This document shows, piece after piece, positions 24,536-36,021 of a DNA stretch of 64,000 nt. Source of the DNA: Cheiracanthium punctorium (Eukaryota; Arthropoda; Arachnida; Araneae; Cheiracanthiidae). The DNA lies in contig JAWZYV010012338.1 in the NCBI GenBank assembly GCA_038373885.1, forward strand, positions 62,001-126,000, in the 5' to 3' direction. The translations under genes and the position numbers were made by a program. Below the pieces are notes generated by a model that saw only the letters and a list, made by a program, of their open reading frames with translations, was not told where the DNA came from and did not search any database. The first letter of the stretch is position 1. The number at the start of each line of letters is the position of its first letter.

Positions 24536-25069
24536 GTTACATACGATTGCCGTCTGTACGTACAGACGACATGGGAAAACTGGCCACAATAGACTCGCCG
24601 CTGGTCTAAATGAGTTGCAGACGCGTTTATATGATCGTGCATGCTAGCTTACGATGAGATTAATCGAAAAAAAATTTCAAATTAAATTTAGAGGTAGTCA
24701 AAATTGGGTTTTTGGTCGAAATTTGGCCCTCAAAATTTTTCGGGATCACATTACTTCCTTATACTCCGTACAAGGAAGTAAAAGAGGCAGCTCAATGATT
24801 TATTTAAAAGACAGATGATTTGTTTAAAATTTTCAAAATATTTCTTTTTCGAAAGAAAGTGTGTAACTTCTTTGCTTGCCCCAAATAAGCGGCGAATTGT
24901 CCCAATCAACCGAATAAAAATAGCGGTTATTTCATTAAAAACTAGCCGCCTCCGGTTGGTTCGCCATCTTAATAAATCTTGTTCGGAGAGAATCCTGTTC
25001 CTCACCGGCTTCCTTGGCACTGAAATCTCTTAGATTCTGAATGGAATTTAAAATTAAGATGGTTACAAA

Positions 25070-25213
25070 CAGGAGCGGCCCTAGGGTAAGTGGCGCCCTT
25101 TCTAATGTAAAAAAGACTCCCCCTTTCATGCTCTACTTCGTTTTTGAGTTCGAAATGACGCCCCTTCGAAGCCGGCGCCCAGATGAGATGCTTACCCTGT
25201 CGGGCCGCCGCTG
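25070..25213. mobile_element. hAT-type MITE, CAGGGGCRGCCCTA family, copy 2
   Basis: The ends are CAGGAGCGGCCCTAGG and CGGGCCGCCGCTG. GTTACAAA flanks both sides exactly (25062-25069, 25214-25221). 144 bp. Confidence 0.85.
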
Positions 25214-25221
25214 GTTACAAA

Positions 25222-26504
25222 AATAAAATGGTTAAATGATAAGAACCTACAAAAAGGTACGAATTATTTTCGTCCTATATTGATTCTGGAGAGCTTCTGA
25301 GTATATTGGCCTTTATCAAAAAACGGAAAGGGGGAAAAAAAAGTAAGAAAATCTGAAACACTTTCAGATTTTAAATACGCACTAAAGTGCTATATATTAA
25401 AAGCGTTTCATAAATCCATGGGTCTTCCCTATTTTCTTTCCTTATTCCATTAAGTTGGATAGTATATCATTATTCATGAGTGTGATTAAACAAAATTAAA
25501 ATTGATATTTCTAACATCCTTTTTCTGGATGTAATACATTAGAAATAAATGGGGAAAAGCTGAGCAGAAAAATGCACAATTCCAACTGAATGAAAATTTC
25601 AAAAACTTATTCTCAGGTGTATTCATAATCCAAGTAGCAGACGATGAAATTACGATAAATTGCGGAAAGCGTTAGAATCATCTCCTCAAAATCGCACATC
25701 AACCATTTTATTTTTCGCCAAATTAAAAAGTTGCACATTTTATTCTAGGAAATTTTCCAAATCCTATTTTCCTTTTGAGTATAAAACATTTCATTCCTGC
25801 TCTGATTTCACATGCACACGATATTTTAATTAAAAAAACAACCTTACAAATAATCTAAACAAAAAAAAAAATCGTTATTCTTTTGTTTTTACTTCAAGAG
25901 TCTGAATCATTTAACAAACTTGCAAATATGGCAATCTAGATATGCTATATTCACTCTTTTTCCTCAGCGGGGTTACAATTGCGAAATGGCGAGAGCAAAA
26001 ATTTGCTTTTTGCGAGAAGTTTTTTATCGATATCTCCTAAAATAATTCGAATTTCGAAAAAATCGCTTCGAGGTATGTCGGGACCAGTCCTGGAGAATTT
26101 CCATACAAAATTTGGTAGGTCTACGACCATCCGTCTAGGAGCTAGGCGAGGTGCAGACAAACTAACGTACAGTTTACACTCTGTTTTATTTATATAGATT
26201 GTTTGTTTTTGGACGCCTGCCTGTCACAAAAACAAACGGATGCTCCCATTAACCGAATTCCCAAATAACCGAAATCTACTGTATTAAAAAATGTGAAATA
26301 GCGGTAAAATTCATTAATTAATGTATGTTTAATTAAATAAATGTATGTGGGTTGCATCAGTTGTGAAGACTTATTTCTGGCTCCACATTTGGCTATATAT
26401 CGTCAAAGAGGAGGTACAAGAACACGATACTAATATTGGACCATTAGCCAATTATGTATTAGTACATTTGTTCTAAAATATCCTCCGGTGTGCAGAAAAG
26501 TCAA
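25222..26504. other. Unassigned interval with one dispersed repeat
   Basis: 25350-25475 repeats the 2440-2545 segment in the same orientation. A pogo-like end (AACCGAAATCTACTGTATTA) lies near 26267. Nothing else recognised. Confidence 0.5.
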
Positions 26505-26512
26505 CGTTATAG

Positions 26513-26688
26513 CAAGAGCGGCTCCAGACTGAATTCTCGGAGGCCATTGAACTTTTTACATAGGTTTATGCATTGTTAAAAAATGCAAAGTGGAGTGTGA
26601 AATCGTAAAGTATGCCAATCTAAAGTTCTAAAACGAAATTTCGGAGGGGGCCATGGCCCCTATGGCCCCCTCACTGGAGCCGCCCTTG
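26513..26688. mobile_element. hAT-type MITE, CAAGAGCGGCTCCAG family
   Basis: The ends are CAAGAGCGGCTCCAG and CTGGAGCCGCCCTTG (one mismatch). CGTTATAG is duplicated at 26505-26512 and 26689-26696. 176 bp with a GGGGGCCATGGCCCC hairpin. Confidence 0.88.
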
Positions 26689-26696
26689 CGTTATAG

Positions 26697-28293
26697 GATG
26701 TTTCAGTGTCATTGAATTTCCAATTAAAATTGTACAGACAGAATTTCAGCTTCGGGCACGGATCAGATATTAAGCGTTTTTTTTTTTTTTTTTTTTTTTT
26801 AATCTTTAGTTTAAAAGTTTTTTATTGTAATTTCTTTCTTGAAAGAAAGAAAAATTATTTTACATTTATTAAAAAGAAAAGAAAAAACAAAATGAAATTT
26901 CCGCATAAAGTGATGTAATGTCTATTTACAAGTTGCTTCGCATCTATTCGCAATTATAACAAAATTTCGTATAAATTCGCATCTATTTCGTAAAAACGAA
27001 AATTTCGCATTTTTATTTATAATTCGCATGATTATTTTCAACGGCACTGCTTTTCTTTTCCAATAAAGCTTAGTCCCCTCATCTTTTCGTCTAATGATGT
27101 TAATTATGTAATGACCCCGCATGCAAGTTTATCTAGTATAACTATTAATTAATGCAGTTAATTAATGATTATTTCAGTTATTTTGTCTATTGTTTTTATT
27201 TATAATTAATCGCTTATTACTGTGCTCTTGCTACGTTTTTCATTACGTAATTCCCCCCTCCTTCCCCATTTTCTAGTTAAATGTTAATTGATAGAGCTAA
27301 TTAATTATTTATTATTTGAACTATTTTGTGTATTGTTTTTTATGATAATGATTTATTGCTATTTATTGCATACGTTGTTAATTTTGTAATCAACCCCCCC
27401 TTCCCCCCCCCCACACACACACGTGCTTCTAGTATATATATTGATGCAATTATTTTGTATTCTTTATTTATAATCAATCACTTAAACACTGCAAATATTT
27501 TCGCCGGCTTTGATTCTCGCCAAGATAGTTGGCTTGAGTTTTGCTCTTGGCGTTTAACCCAAGGACCAATGAAATCGCTTTCTCCACATGTAACATTTAA
27601 GGCCCAAGGTCTAGGGGGAAAATTCAGTTCTGAACCGCTCTCGGAGAGCAGAAACGGTGACAATTAAGCAGAAGTACGGCTCTGCTGATATCATTCCGTT
27701 CGCTGTGCACGCAGGTCTTTTTTTTTTTTTTTTCCAGTAATCTCTTCCGGATTTTCCCTTGGTTTGTTACGTTAGGTTAGTTAATAAATTTTTATTTAAT
27801 TTTCTTATTATTTTCTTTATTTCTATCATTTTTCACTATAGTATATTTTTAGAACCTGGTGTAAATAATGAAGATGGGAGTAAAAGAATTGTTTCGGAGC
27901 TAAAGCAATGACTATTTTCAATATTATGCTTTGAAAAAAAAAAAAAAATTGAAATACAATGAATCAAGACAACACCTTTACTAAAACTTATCTTGGTGAC
28001 GAAGTTTGAAGTGTACGACAAAATATTGCTTGCTTTCTTTCCGTTGCGTGCATTGTTTTCCTTTAACAGCTGGAAACGCAAATATATTTCAAACTTGTAA
28101 GTTGCGACATATCTGCATATTTAATTTCGAAATTTGTTTTGTGAACCTCCATTTCAATAACCCACGAGCCGCCGCTGACTAAAAGTGATATTTTACAAAT
28201 TCTATGTCATTTCTTGAGAAAAAAAAACTCATTGTTTATGAAACGCGATTAATAATTAAGACAAATACCCTAACAGTTCTACCAAAGTAATTA
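26697..28293. other. Unassigned AT-rich interval
   Basis: Homopolymer runs (poly-T 26778-26800, poly-A 27933-27948) and short C-rich patches. No exon, RNA gene or transposon end recognised. Confidence 0.5.
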
Positions 28294-28301
28294 TTAACAG
28301 G

Positions 28302-29151
28302 CAGGCCCGTAGAGAGAAAACTCGGGCCCGGGGGTCGAAGATTTGACGGGCCTCCTTCCACAATGACCAAATTATTATCATTGTAAAATAGAAATAAAGT
28401 GCTTTTTCTTTCACTCTGGCACCTTTACTTTTCTGATTTTTATTTAAAAAAAATTAATGTTGGTCTTATATACAACTAATAGCTTTTTTTTTTCTTGACA
28501 AAAACAAAAGTTCTTGCTGCTAAAAATGAGCTTTTCTCCAGGGTCTGATTATCGAAAAATATCAGAGTCCGTTTTGATCAGACTGATCCATGACGACCTG
28601 TTCCACGCAAATCGTTTCCACCATCGCGACGTAAAACTAGTTAACCTAACTATGCGTCGGGCTAGTTTAAGGGGACGAAAGATGATTTAAATAGTTTAAG
28701 TTATATTCTTAAAAAATAACATAAAAACATATACAATATATGCCGGCGTGCAAAAATGTTTGTTTACACTGTATTCAGGACTAGAAACAAACGTCATATA
28801 TCAGAGCATCCTCCCATGAAGTATTCATGGAAGTGACATCATTCAAAGCATAACTTTTTTGAATTTAACTTAAAAAAATGTTGGATAAAGGGTGGGTTAA
28901 ACCTTTCCCTTTTATACGGCACTGCGAACAAATATTTCTTATGACTATACGTGTCAACAAGCAATGACCGTACAGGTCCCCCTGAAAATGGCTAGAATCA
29001 GCTTTCCTTATTCCAGACGGTGCGACGGATTTCACGTATTCTTTATTCTATCTATACAAAAAAACGTTCCCGGAAATTTAAAATCACGGGCCCCAACAAA
29101 ACCCGGGCCCGGGGAAATCCCCTTCTTCCCCCTCCCCTCTCGTCAGGCCTG
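28302..29151. mobile_element. Non-autonomous hAT-like element, CAGGCCCGTAG termini
   Basis: The left end is CAGGCCCGTAGAG; the right end is CGTCAGGCCTG. TTAACAGG flanks both sides (28294-28301, 29152-29159), a perfect 8-bp duplication. GGGCCCGGG blocks form subterminal inverted repeats. No transposase recognised in the 850 bp. Confidence 0.75.
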
Positions 29152-29264
29152 TTAACAGGTACATGAACACGAAATTTCCGATACCACAGTGCCGTGTGAT
29201 TCTGAACCGTCTTCCGGTCCCCTCTACCACCGTTACATTTCTGACTTATAGTTTTGATGTCAAC

Positions 29265-29622
29265 CCTTTAACGCGCAGTGTTCCCGCTCTGGGAACACCA
29301 AACTCTGACGTTTTGACTGTTGGGAGTCACGAAGAATAGATTTGATATCTATAAAAATAGTTGCGGGTGACATAGCTCCATGAGAATCCTTTACTTTTTA
29401 GCACGCCATTCCCCGTAAAAAAAATTGTCGCGATTACTTTTAACAGCACTGACACCTGCTGAAAAATGAAAGAATGCGAGAACAGCTGGATAGATTGCCC
29501 AATGCTGAAAAAAAGGCAGCCGTTGCCATCGCTCGACGTAACTACCAGCAAGATGGCGGACGATCGAAACGTTCATCGCGTTCCACAGATCTAGAGACCC
29601 TTTTTTGACGACAGCTGACTAA
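29265..29622. mobile_element. piggyBac-like MITE, copy with degraded flank
   Basis: Inverted homologue of 53566-53934. It begins CCCTTTAACGCGCAGTG after TCAA (a decayed TTAA) and ends inside the GACGACAGCTG block, without the other terminus. The copies share GTTCCCGCTCTGGGAACACC and CTGACGTTTTGACTGTTG. Confidence 0.6.
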
Positions 29623-29734
29623 TATTTTTGTACCACCCAGTACACACAAAATTTACAAATGGATTGTAAGTTTACTTACGTGGTCAAAAGTTCTTTTCGG
29701 TAGCATTTCTGACTGAAAATATTAAAACATACAG

Positions 29735-30033
29735 AGTTCCAGCTTTTGCCTTGAACATCAAAAACTGGTGAAACGCATATTTGCTGAAATGGGAAAGAAG
29801 GCTGACGCCGCGCCGTTCCGGCCGCCTGTCTAATGAATGACTACGTTTAATAAGCCGCTTTACTGGTGCAGCTATTCTCGAAATTTGGGCATGTCAGCTC
29901 CTTGCGATATATCTATGGAAGAAGAGATTTAATTATTCACATTTTAATAAAGATAAATTATTGGTGTTTTAGAACGCGAACTCTCGATCTGTTAGATAAT
30001 TATTTATATACATAAACAAGCATTATTATGAAT
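29735..30033. repeat. Segment A, outer copy (inverted match to the palindrome centre)
   Basis: Reverse complement of about 41323-41611. Shared blocks include TAATTATTTATATACATAAA, GAACGCGAACTCTCGATC and AATAAGCCGCTTTACTGGTG. Immediately followed by AGTTGTAT and the MITE at 30042. It marks where the outer flank of the left arm was copied into, or moved from, the palindrome centre. Confidence 0.75.
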
Positions 30034-30041
30034 AGTTGTAT

Positions 30042-30344
30042 CAGGGGCGGATCCAGAAATGACTCAAGGAGGGGGCGATTTTGTACCTGCACAGGGGGGG
30101 GGGGTGTAGAATGCGCAAAATCATTTTATAATTAATTAATATAATCAATTATACAAATTAGTGTAATTCATTATTTAATTGATAAAATCTATATATGAGC
30201 GATGATTAAAAAGGACAGGGAGTAGTACCCGCCATAAGGCAACTTAATTTTCAGGCTACTTAATTTTCATTATACTTTCATAATATATTATAACAGATTT
30301 TTGGACTTCCCCCAGGAAGGGGTGATCGCCCTCCCCTTGGATCC
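30042..30344 (+). mobile_element. hAT MITE (CAGGGGCGGATCC family) at left palindrome tip
   Basis: The left end is CAGGGGCGGATCCAGAAATG. The right end stops at GGATCC, lacking the last bases. The left flank AGTTGTAT (30034-30041) is not matched on the right, where the flank is ACAGAACCC. AGTTGTAT is instead found right after the central copy (41930-41937). Same family as 41612-41929, 50515-50804 and 50843-51435. Confidence 0.82.
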
Positions 30345-31413
30345 ACAGAACCCTAAAATGTCCCGCTTTTCCATTCCTGTCCTGCTTTATGAAAAATAAA
30401 TAAATAAATTGGAAATAAATTAACATGAAAATGATTGTGTTATTTACAAAGTTTTCTGTTACTTGTACTTAACACCAGTTTTTTTTTTTTTTTTTAATTG
30501 ATGAAAATGATTGTTTTATAACATATATGAAGGGTCCATGGGAAGAACGATGAGAGTCCAATACACCAATTTCCAAATAATCGAAAGGCGCACGTGACTT
30601 TCCATGTTCTTCCCCAGTAAACTGTATCTTATTATCCTGGGCTATTTTTTCAGTGTATTCTAATCGTTCTTTCCCCTTATGAGTTCGGATATTAATAGTG
30701 CCACTAATGAACAACGGAATCCAGTAGAAACCTCAACATTGACAAAAAGTGGACTCTCGTCGTTCTTCCTGTGGACCCTTCATATATTAACAGATAACTA
30801 TAATCAATGGATGGTGATCCTATAGTTAATATTAGAAAGCAAACTAGTATTTTGGAAAGTTATCCAAAAATGAACTGCAAAATTATTTAAAACTATGTCT
30901 ATTTAATAGGTCAATTTTATTTGTATATTTTTAAAATTAATTTTTTTTCAAAAAAGTAGAAAATCAGATTATGTGTAGAAAAAAAAATCGGGATTGATTT
31001 TTACCCCTCCCAATTCTGTGGCTTAGAAATGTCCTGATTTTCCACTCAGAAAAAAATGGTCAATTTACAAATACTCAAAATTTATTCTTTGATTAATACT
31101 AAACATTAGATTTTTCTTTAATTATAATAGCTTAATTATGTTGGTATTCAATTATATTTATTGTAATTTCGAAAAATTTTAAAAATCTTAAACAGCTGGA
31201 AAATGAAATTGTTTAACGCTATACTGTAAACATTTCACTGAGAAGTAGTTAAGTGCACATGTTAATACTTTTAGTTCCTTATAAATACTCCATAAATTTA
31301 AAGACGAAAATGACTGCTGAAAATTTACACAATCCCTATCCTTACCATTAAAAATTAATTTCGATTTGGCTTTCAGTTTTTCGTTGGATAGGCAGGTTCT
31401 ATCTAGATTTGGG

Positions 31414-31520
31414 TTTAGGAAGAAGCACAGTACCACACAGCAGCTCTACCGCGTTGTCGACCAACTCGCTGAGGGTCTGCAGCACAAACAAAACCATCAT
31501 CATGCTGGACGTGTCCAAAG
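31414..31520 (+). pseudogene. LINE reverse transcriptase fragment, first piece
   Basis: Reads GFRKKHSTTQQLYRVVDQL-AEGLQHKQN, then needs a one-base frame change to reach IIMLDVSKA, the start of the RT motif that carries the first catalytic aspartate (D of LDVSKAFD). The hAT-like insertion interrupts exactly this motif after the SKA codons. The truncated start at 31407 removes the endonuclease and N-terminal RT, so this copy cannot be functional. Clade placement (Jockey-like) rests on the RT motif wording. Confidence 0.8.
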
Positions 31521-34500
31521 CAGACTTCGTGTAATCATAATCGTGTAATCGTAATCGACTGTAATCGATTACATTTTCCTATGTAATCGTAATATAATCG
31601 TAATCTGGCAATTAAATTTTTCGTGTAATCGTAATCTAGAAGTTTATTTTTTCGCGTAATCGTAGTCTAATCGTAATCTAGAAATGTCATATGCCAGATA
31701 GTCGTAATCGAAGAGCCTGTAATCGTAGTCGCTTTGATTACGAGACGATTACAAAACGATTACAGTTGCCCAGTTTTGGTTTTTGTTCAGCTTGCTGGGA
31801 AAATTTTCACGGGGAGGCACAGGCATGCCCTGAAGGCAGGAAGTTCCCCTGGAGCTCCGACGTTTGGAGGAAGACAGGAGCTCACTTGTATTATTTTTTT
31901 TTTCCCGGGAAAATATTTAGATGACCATTCTTTTGTTGTTGTTGTCTGTCGTCTTCTGTTCATCCAAGTCTGGACTGGTGAGAGACAAGAATGGACTTCC
32001 CAGAAGAAAGTGAGGGTTGCACGGGAGGGAATAGCTAAAACTATTTCTTGTGGTGTCAGATCTTTCCTTCATTTCTTTATTTTGATTTGCGGTCGTGAAA
32101 AAGAACATAAATGGCACCTACACAGGAAAATAGTGCAGCATGCTTTTTCAGTTTTAGAAAAGTATAAAAATAAAAACGGAAAAGGATATGCATTTAAAAA
32201 CTATGAATGTGTTGTTTGGATTAGTGGACAACAGATAAACTTTGGTTCCTTGTATTGTTTGGATAAGCAGGTAGGAGCGCATACATTTCCGTTAAAACTT
32301 AGTATATCTTTGTGCTATTAATAAGAATGTAATTGCATAAGAATGTAATCATTTTATAATGTATAAAGACCTTTAGAAATATCAATATTTTTTAATGATC
32401 GATAAATTTCTGGATAAATGGGTAAAGAGTAGGGAACATAGACAATGATCTACAAAATCCCTTTTCCCCCTTTAATAGAATTAATATTTTTTTTCCTTCA
32501 ATAGAATTTGATGGTGAGTAAAAATGCGTAAAAATACATAATGAAGTATTAAAAATCAATTTTGTCTTATTTTCGACTTGATTGGCTGCCTTGACTTATC
32601 TGAAAGTTTAACGGATAAATAATTTATTTTCATTTATGCCAGTGTTAGTGATTAGTCCCAGAAAACAGTTCATTTTTTAAAAAATATGATTCACAAAGTA
32701 TTCATACTTCGTTTTTTTTCACTGATGAGTGTGAAAATTATTTAAAATATTTTGTTTTTATCTAATTTGGACTGTACACATATTATATTAAAACATAGTA
32801 CGTCTTTCGAACTTGAATTGTTGGCATCTATTTATTATCAATTTGGAATTAAACTGGAGACTAATTATATATAACTTTTCTATTGTGTGTATTATAAGCT
32901 TTTATAATTTCTCCGAGAATTCGCATTAAACAACGTAGGCGTTGGACAGGGGACAACATGTTCCGCTTGCCGTCTACTTTGTTTAAAATACCATCGATTC
33001 AAAAGTCTTTTCCTCATGCAAAACCTATAAAAATTTCACTATTTCCATTCTTGAATATATTATATACACACATCCCTCCCCCCCCCCCCCCATCCGCAAA
33101 TCTTTGACATCTCTACGTCTATATTAATCTATTTTCTATCTCTCATAAAAATGTTAGCTCCTTTATACCACATTCAAAAGTTTAAACAACTTTTGGCACT
33201 ATACTATTTTCATTAAATTTCAAATGCATGTATGTATGTGTATATTAAATATTCAAATTTGTAAAAGGAATTCTTGACCGGAGACAAAAATGTGTGTCAG
33301 TTCTTTAGCATATATAACAGCTAATTGCTTAGAAAGTGAGCATCTTTGAAGGATTAATTATTTATAAAATAGTTTTACAGTAAATTCGTGCCTTTTTTAT
33401 TGTAATTGGCATTACGTTGGGTTTTACCATTCACACCGCCAATATCACTGTCCAGTTTTGTTTATTACGTCGTACCAGCACCAATACACTATATATGGCC
33501 CACCACACTTTTAAGATGTATGTTTAGAGATATCTTTAGACATCTCCATTCTGCTTTTCTTAAGTAATTCTTATTAGTAGTATTCTTAAGTCTTTCTTCA
33601 ATAGATAGTATGCATGTAGTTTTGAGTTAGTAGTTAGTTTTGAATTTTTAAAACGGCGTGTGTATTCTAGAAATTAAAAGTTTGTTTGTTCGGCAGGCCC
33701 GGTTTTAGATATTTAATGCCCATATACGTGTTATGAAAGTATAAAAAAAGAAGTTAAACTGTGCGTGAAGTTTTCTGTGAAATAATAACTGGAATATACG
33801 TCCAGCCTCATCTATTCAGATTCAGGCTAATGGTTATTGTGGAGAAAACAATGCATTTGTCGAGAGCCCCTGTTTTTAGCATTTTACTCAATGCATTAAA
33901 AAATCTTAAACTTTGGTTTAATATGTTCGTGCACATCGTTGCAAGATCGTAATGACAGAGGTTCCTCCTTCACGGCTGAATAGGAACCACGGCTAACTTT
34001 TCATGCATCTGCCAGTAGCTCTTTCAAAACCAGAAAACCAGGACATAGGCAAGGAAGCAACGCCGATCATAGAAGGGATCAAATATCAAGTTTTGTATAC
34101 TAATTTTTGCTTGATTAGGATAAACCTGGGTTCATTTCAAAGATGTGTTAAACCACCAAGCCTGTCCCCCCCCTCCCACCCCACACGCACACTGCAAATG
34201 ACATATGTTTAAGTGAAAATCGGAAAATGCCATGTTCAAATAGAGGTTCGTATGCATTAAAAAACTTTTCACAAGTGGGCCTAGGAAATCAACCAGGTTC
34301 GTCTAATAGTATGGAAGTTCTTGCTGTATGGCATTCTTGTAATTTAGCTCCCTGAACAGATGGACCCATTATTCTGTTCTTGAGTTAAAATTGTAAAATT
34401 TAGACATTATAATATCAATGCCAGAAGGGTAAAAAGAAAAGTTTTGTAATCGTAATGTAATCGTAATCGGACTCAAATGTAATCATAATCGAATGTCTTA

Positions 34501-34674
34501 ATAGATTACATAATCATAATCTAATCGTAATCGGAAATTGGGTTTTATATGATAATCGTAATCTAACCATAATCGGGAATTACACTTTCTCCGGTAATCG
34601 TAATCCTGGTCTAAAAGAGAAAATTAATCGTAATCGTAATCGATTACACGTCTGTGTAATCGGCACGAAGTCTG
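31521..34674. mobile_element. hAT-like element with GTAATCG subterminal arrays, inserted in the LINE
   Basis: Ends CAGACTTCGTG and CACGAAGTCTG are exact 11-bp inverted repeats. GTCCAAAG flanks both sides (31513-31520, 34675-34682), a perfect 8-bp duplication within the RT reading frame. Both ends hold dense arrays of GTAATCG/TAATCGTAATC (31530-31760, 34440-34660). The 2.7-kb interior has no frame I recognise as a transposase. A 195-codon plus-strand frame (31734-32321) has no recognisable motif. A C-rich run lies at 33075-33092. Confidence 0.85.
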
Positions 34675-34682
34675 GTCCAAAG

Positions 34683-35607
34683 CGTTCGACAAAGTGTGGC
34701 ACGCTGGGCTTCTTTACAAAATGATCAACATTGGCATCCCTGAGCCCCTCATCCGGCTCATGAAAAGCTACCTTGAGGAGCGTAGCTACACAGTCAGAAT
34801 TGGCAGCACCCACTCTGACAGACACGTCATTCGAAGCGGGGTACCACAAGGTTCCATCCTAGGTCCCACGCTCTTCAACATCTTTGTGAATGACATTCCT
34901 AAACACGACGCCACCAGCATTGCATTATACGCAGATGACACGGCGATTGTCGCCAAACACCAAAACCCAAGATTCCTCAAAAATGCACTCCAAGCGCATA
35001 TTGACGCCATTGACATGTGGATGCGTAATTGGAAGATTAAACTAAACGCCAATAAATGCACTGCCATGTCCATGGGAAAAAAGGCTCCACCAAGTAGAAT
35101 TACTATTGGCACCACGCCAATCGAGTGGGTACCCACAGCTACATACCTGGGCTCACGCTGGACCGAAATCTCTCCTGGAAGCACCACGCTAACAGAACGA
35201 GAACAAAAATGATGAATGCCTTCGGGGCCATCAGCAAGATCATCTTTAATAGGAAACTAAAACTTAATGTCAAAAGTCTCCTATACAAAGCCTTAATACG
35301 ACCAATTGCCCTATACATTGCCCTGCATGGGCGTACGCAGCCCCCACCCACATCAAGAACCTCACTTCTCGCGAAATGAGAATACTAAGGATCATACGTA
35401 ATGGTCCCACTCACATATGCAATAAAGCAATCAGGAAAGATCTAAGGATCAAGCCTCTACTGACACAAGTCAAGAAAATGACGCGACGTTTCCACGAGCA
35501 GCTCAGCCGTCTCCCTAGTGAGATAATATACGAACTGCCGGACTTCGATCCCTCGAATCCCACCTTCAGAAAGCGCCCGAAAGCCATACTCTGCCTCCGC
35601 ACGGACT
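34683..35607 (+). pseudogene. LINE reverse transcriptase fragment, second piece
   Basis: Continues the RT from FDKVWHAGLLYKMINIGIP through GVPQGSILGPTLFNIFVNDI (motif B region) and ALYADDTAIVA (YADD catalytic box), to the thumb and C-terminal block (LDRNLSWKHHANR, KSLLYKALIRPI, REMRILRIIRNGPTHICNKA). At least two frame changes are needed, near 35150 (after TYLG) and near 35325-35350 (around HGRTQPPP). The YADD box itself is intact. Frame ends at a stop near 35607. Typical of a decayed Jockey-like non-LTR retrotransposon ORF2. Confidence 0.85.
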
Positions 35608-35885
35608 GATCTCAGTCGAGCAGCCCAGAGGAAGATCATCGCTTGACGATGAGGGGACTCTGGCACACACTGACAGCCCTCTCTGCACACACTGACATGC
35701 ACTGAATTTCACGGGGTCTTCGTGCCCCATACTGTAGCATCTCGCTGCATTTTTGTCACCTTACTTCTCATCAATGTGCGGTTCTATCTAGTAAACTAAC
35801 AAACTAGTTAATATATTTCTTCCTTTTGTTGGCTTGCTATCTCCCCTGACACTTTCTCAAATTACGAGTAACTTAAAAACATTAA

Positions 35886-35934
35886 AAAATGTGGAACGCT
35901 TCACGATTTTGCGTGTCATCCTTGCGCAGGGGCC

Positions 35935-35974
<40 letters not shown>

Positions 35975-35991
35975 ACTGCCGAAGCGAGTAC
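35886..35991 (-). ncRNA. U6 spliceosomal snRNA, left-arm copy
   Basis: Full-length U6. Reading the minus strand: GTACTCGCTTCGGCAGTACA (5' stem-loop), then ACTAAAATTGGAACGATACA, the ACAGAGA box, AGATTAGCATGGCCCCTGCG and the 3' part ending GTGAAGCGTTCCACATTTTT. The ACAGAGA box and AGC triad needed for splicing catalysis are intact. Compared with the common metazoan 5' stem (GTGC/GCAC), this copy has GTAC/GTAC, a compensatory change that keeps the stem paired. Upstream TATAAATA lies 30 bp before the start and a T-run terminates it, as for RNA polymerase III type 3 genes. A snRNA PSE could not be assigned by eye. Probably functional. Confidence 0.95.
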
Positions 35992-36013
35992 ACTTATTAA
36001 GTGGCAATACGAT

Positions 36014-36021
36014 TATTTATA
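36014..36021 (-). promoter_or_regulatory. TATA box of U6, left copy
   Basis: TATAAATA on the minus strand, 30 bp upstream of the U6 start, the usual position for polymerase III U6 promoters. Confidence 0.75.

Larger units (their letters stand above)
22826..24782. repeat. Helentron-like element candidate with two internal tandem arrays
   Basis: The left end carries TGATGTGGACAACACATAAC and TTCCTTCCACG. The right end carries a hairpin TTACTTCCTTATAC...GTACAAGGAAGTAA. A second copy of the left ~235 bp lies at 59520-59765. Between them are a ~90-bp minisatellite and a ~183-bp tandem repeat. Subterminal inverted words, central tandem repeats and a 3' hairpin are the layout of non-autonomous Helentron (HINE) elements; that classification is inference. 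Confidence 0.45.
31407..35779 (+). mobile_element. 5'-truncated Jockey-like LINE, itself split by an hAT-like element
   Basis: Flanked by GGTTCTATCTAG at 31395-31406 and 35780-35791 (12-bp target duplication). The uninterrupted site, CCAGATAGAACC on the plus strand, is at 47687-47698 in the other palindrome arm. The LINE starts inside the reverse transcriptase (GFRKKHSTTQQLYRVVDQL) and ends with a short non-coding tail after the last frame (stop near 35607). About 1.2 kb of LINE remains once the insert is removed. Confidence 0.85.

Noticed and set aside
31734..32321. 195-codon frame as a possible transposase
   Set aside because: Starts inside the GTAATCG array, lacks any motif I recognise (no hAT RW/dimerisation block), and stays unassigned.
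34675..35779. Functional LINE ORF2
   Set aside because: 5' truncation, an internal hAT-like insertion and at least three frame breaks rule it out despite an intact YADD box.
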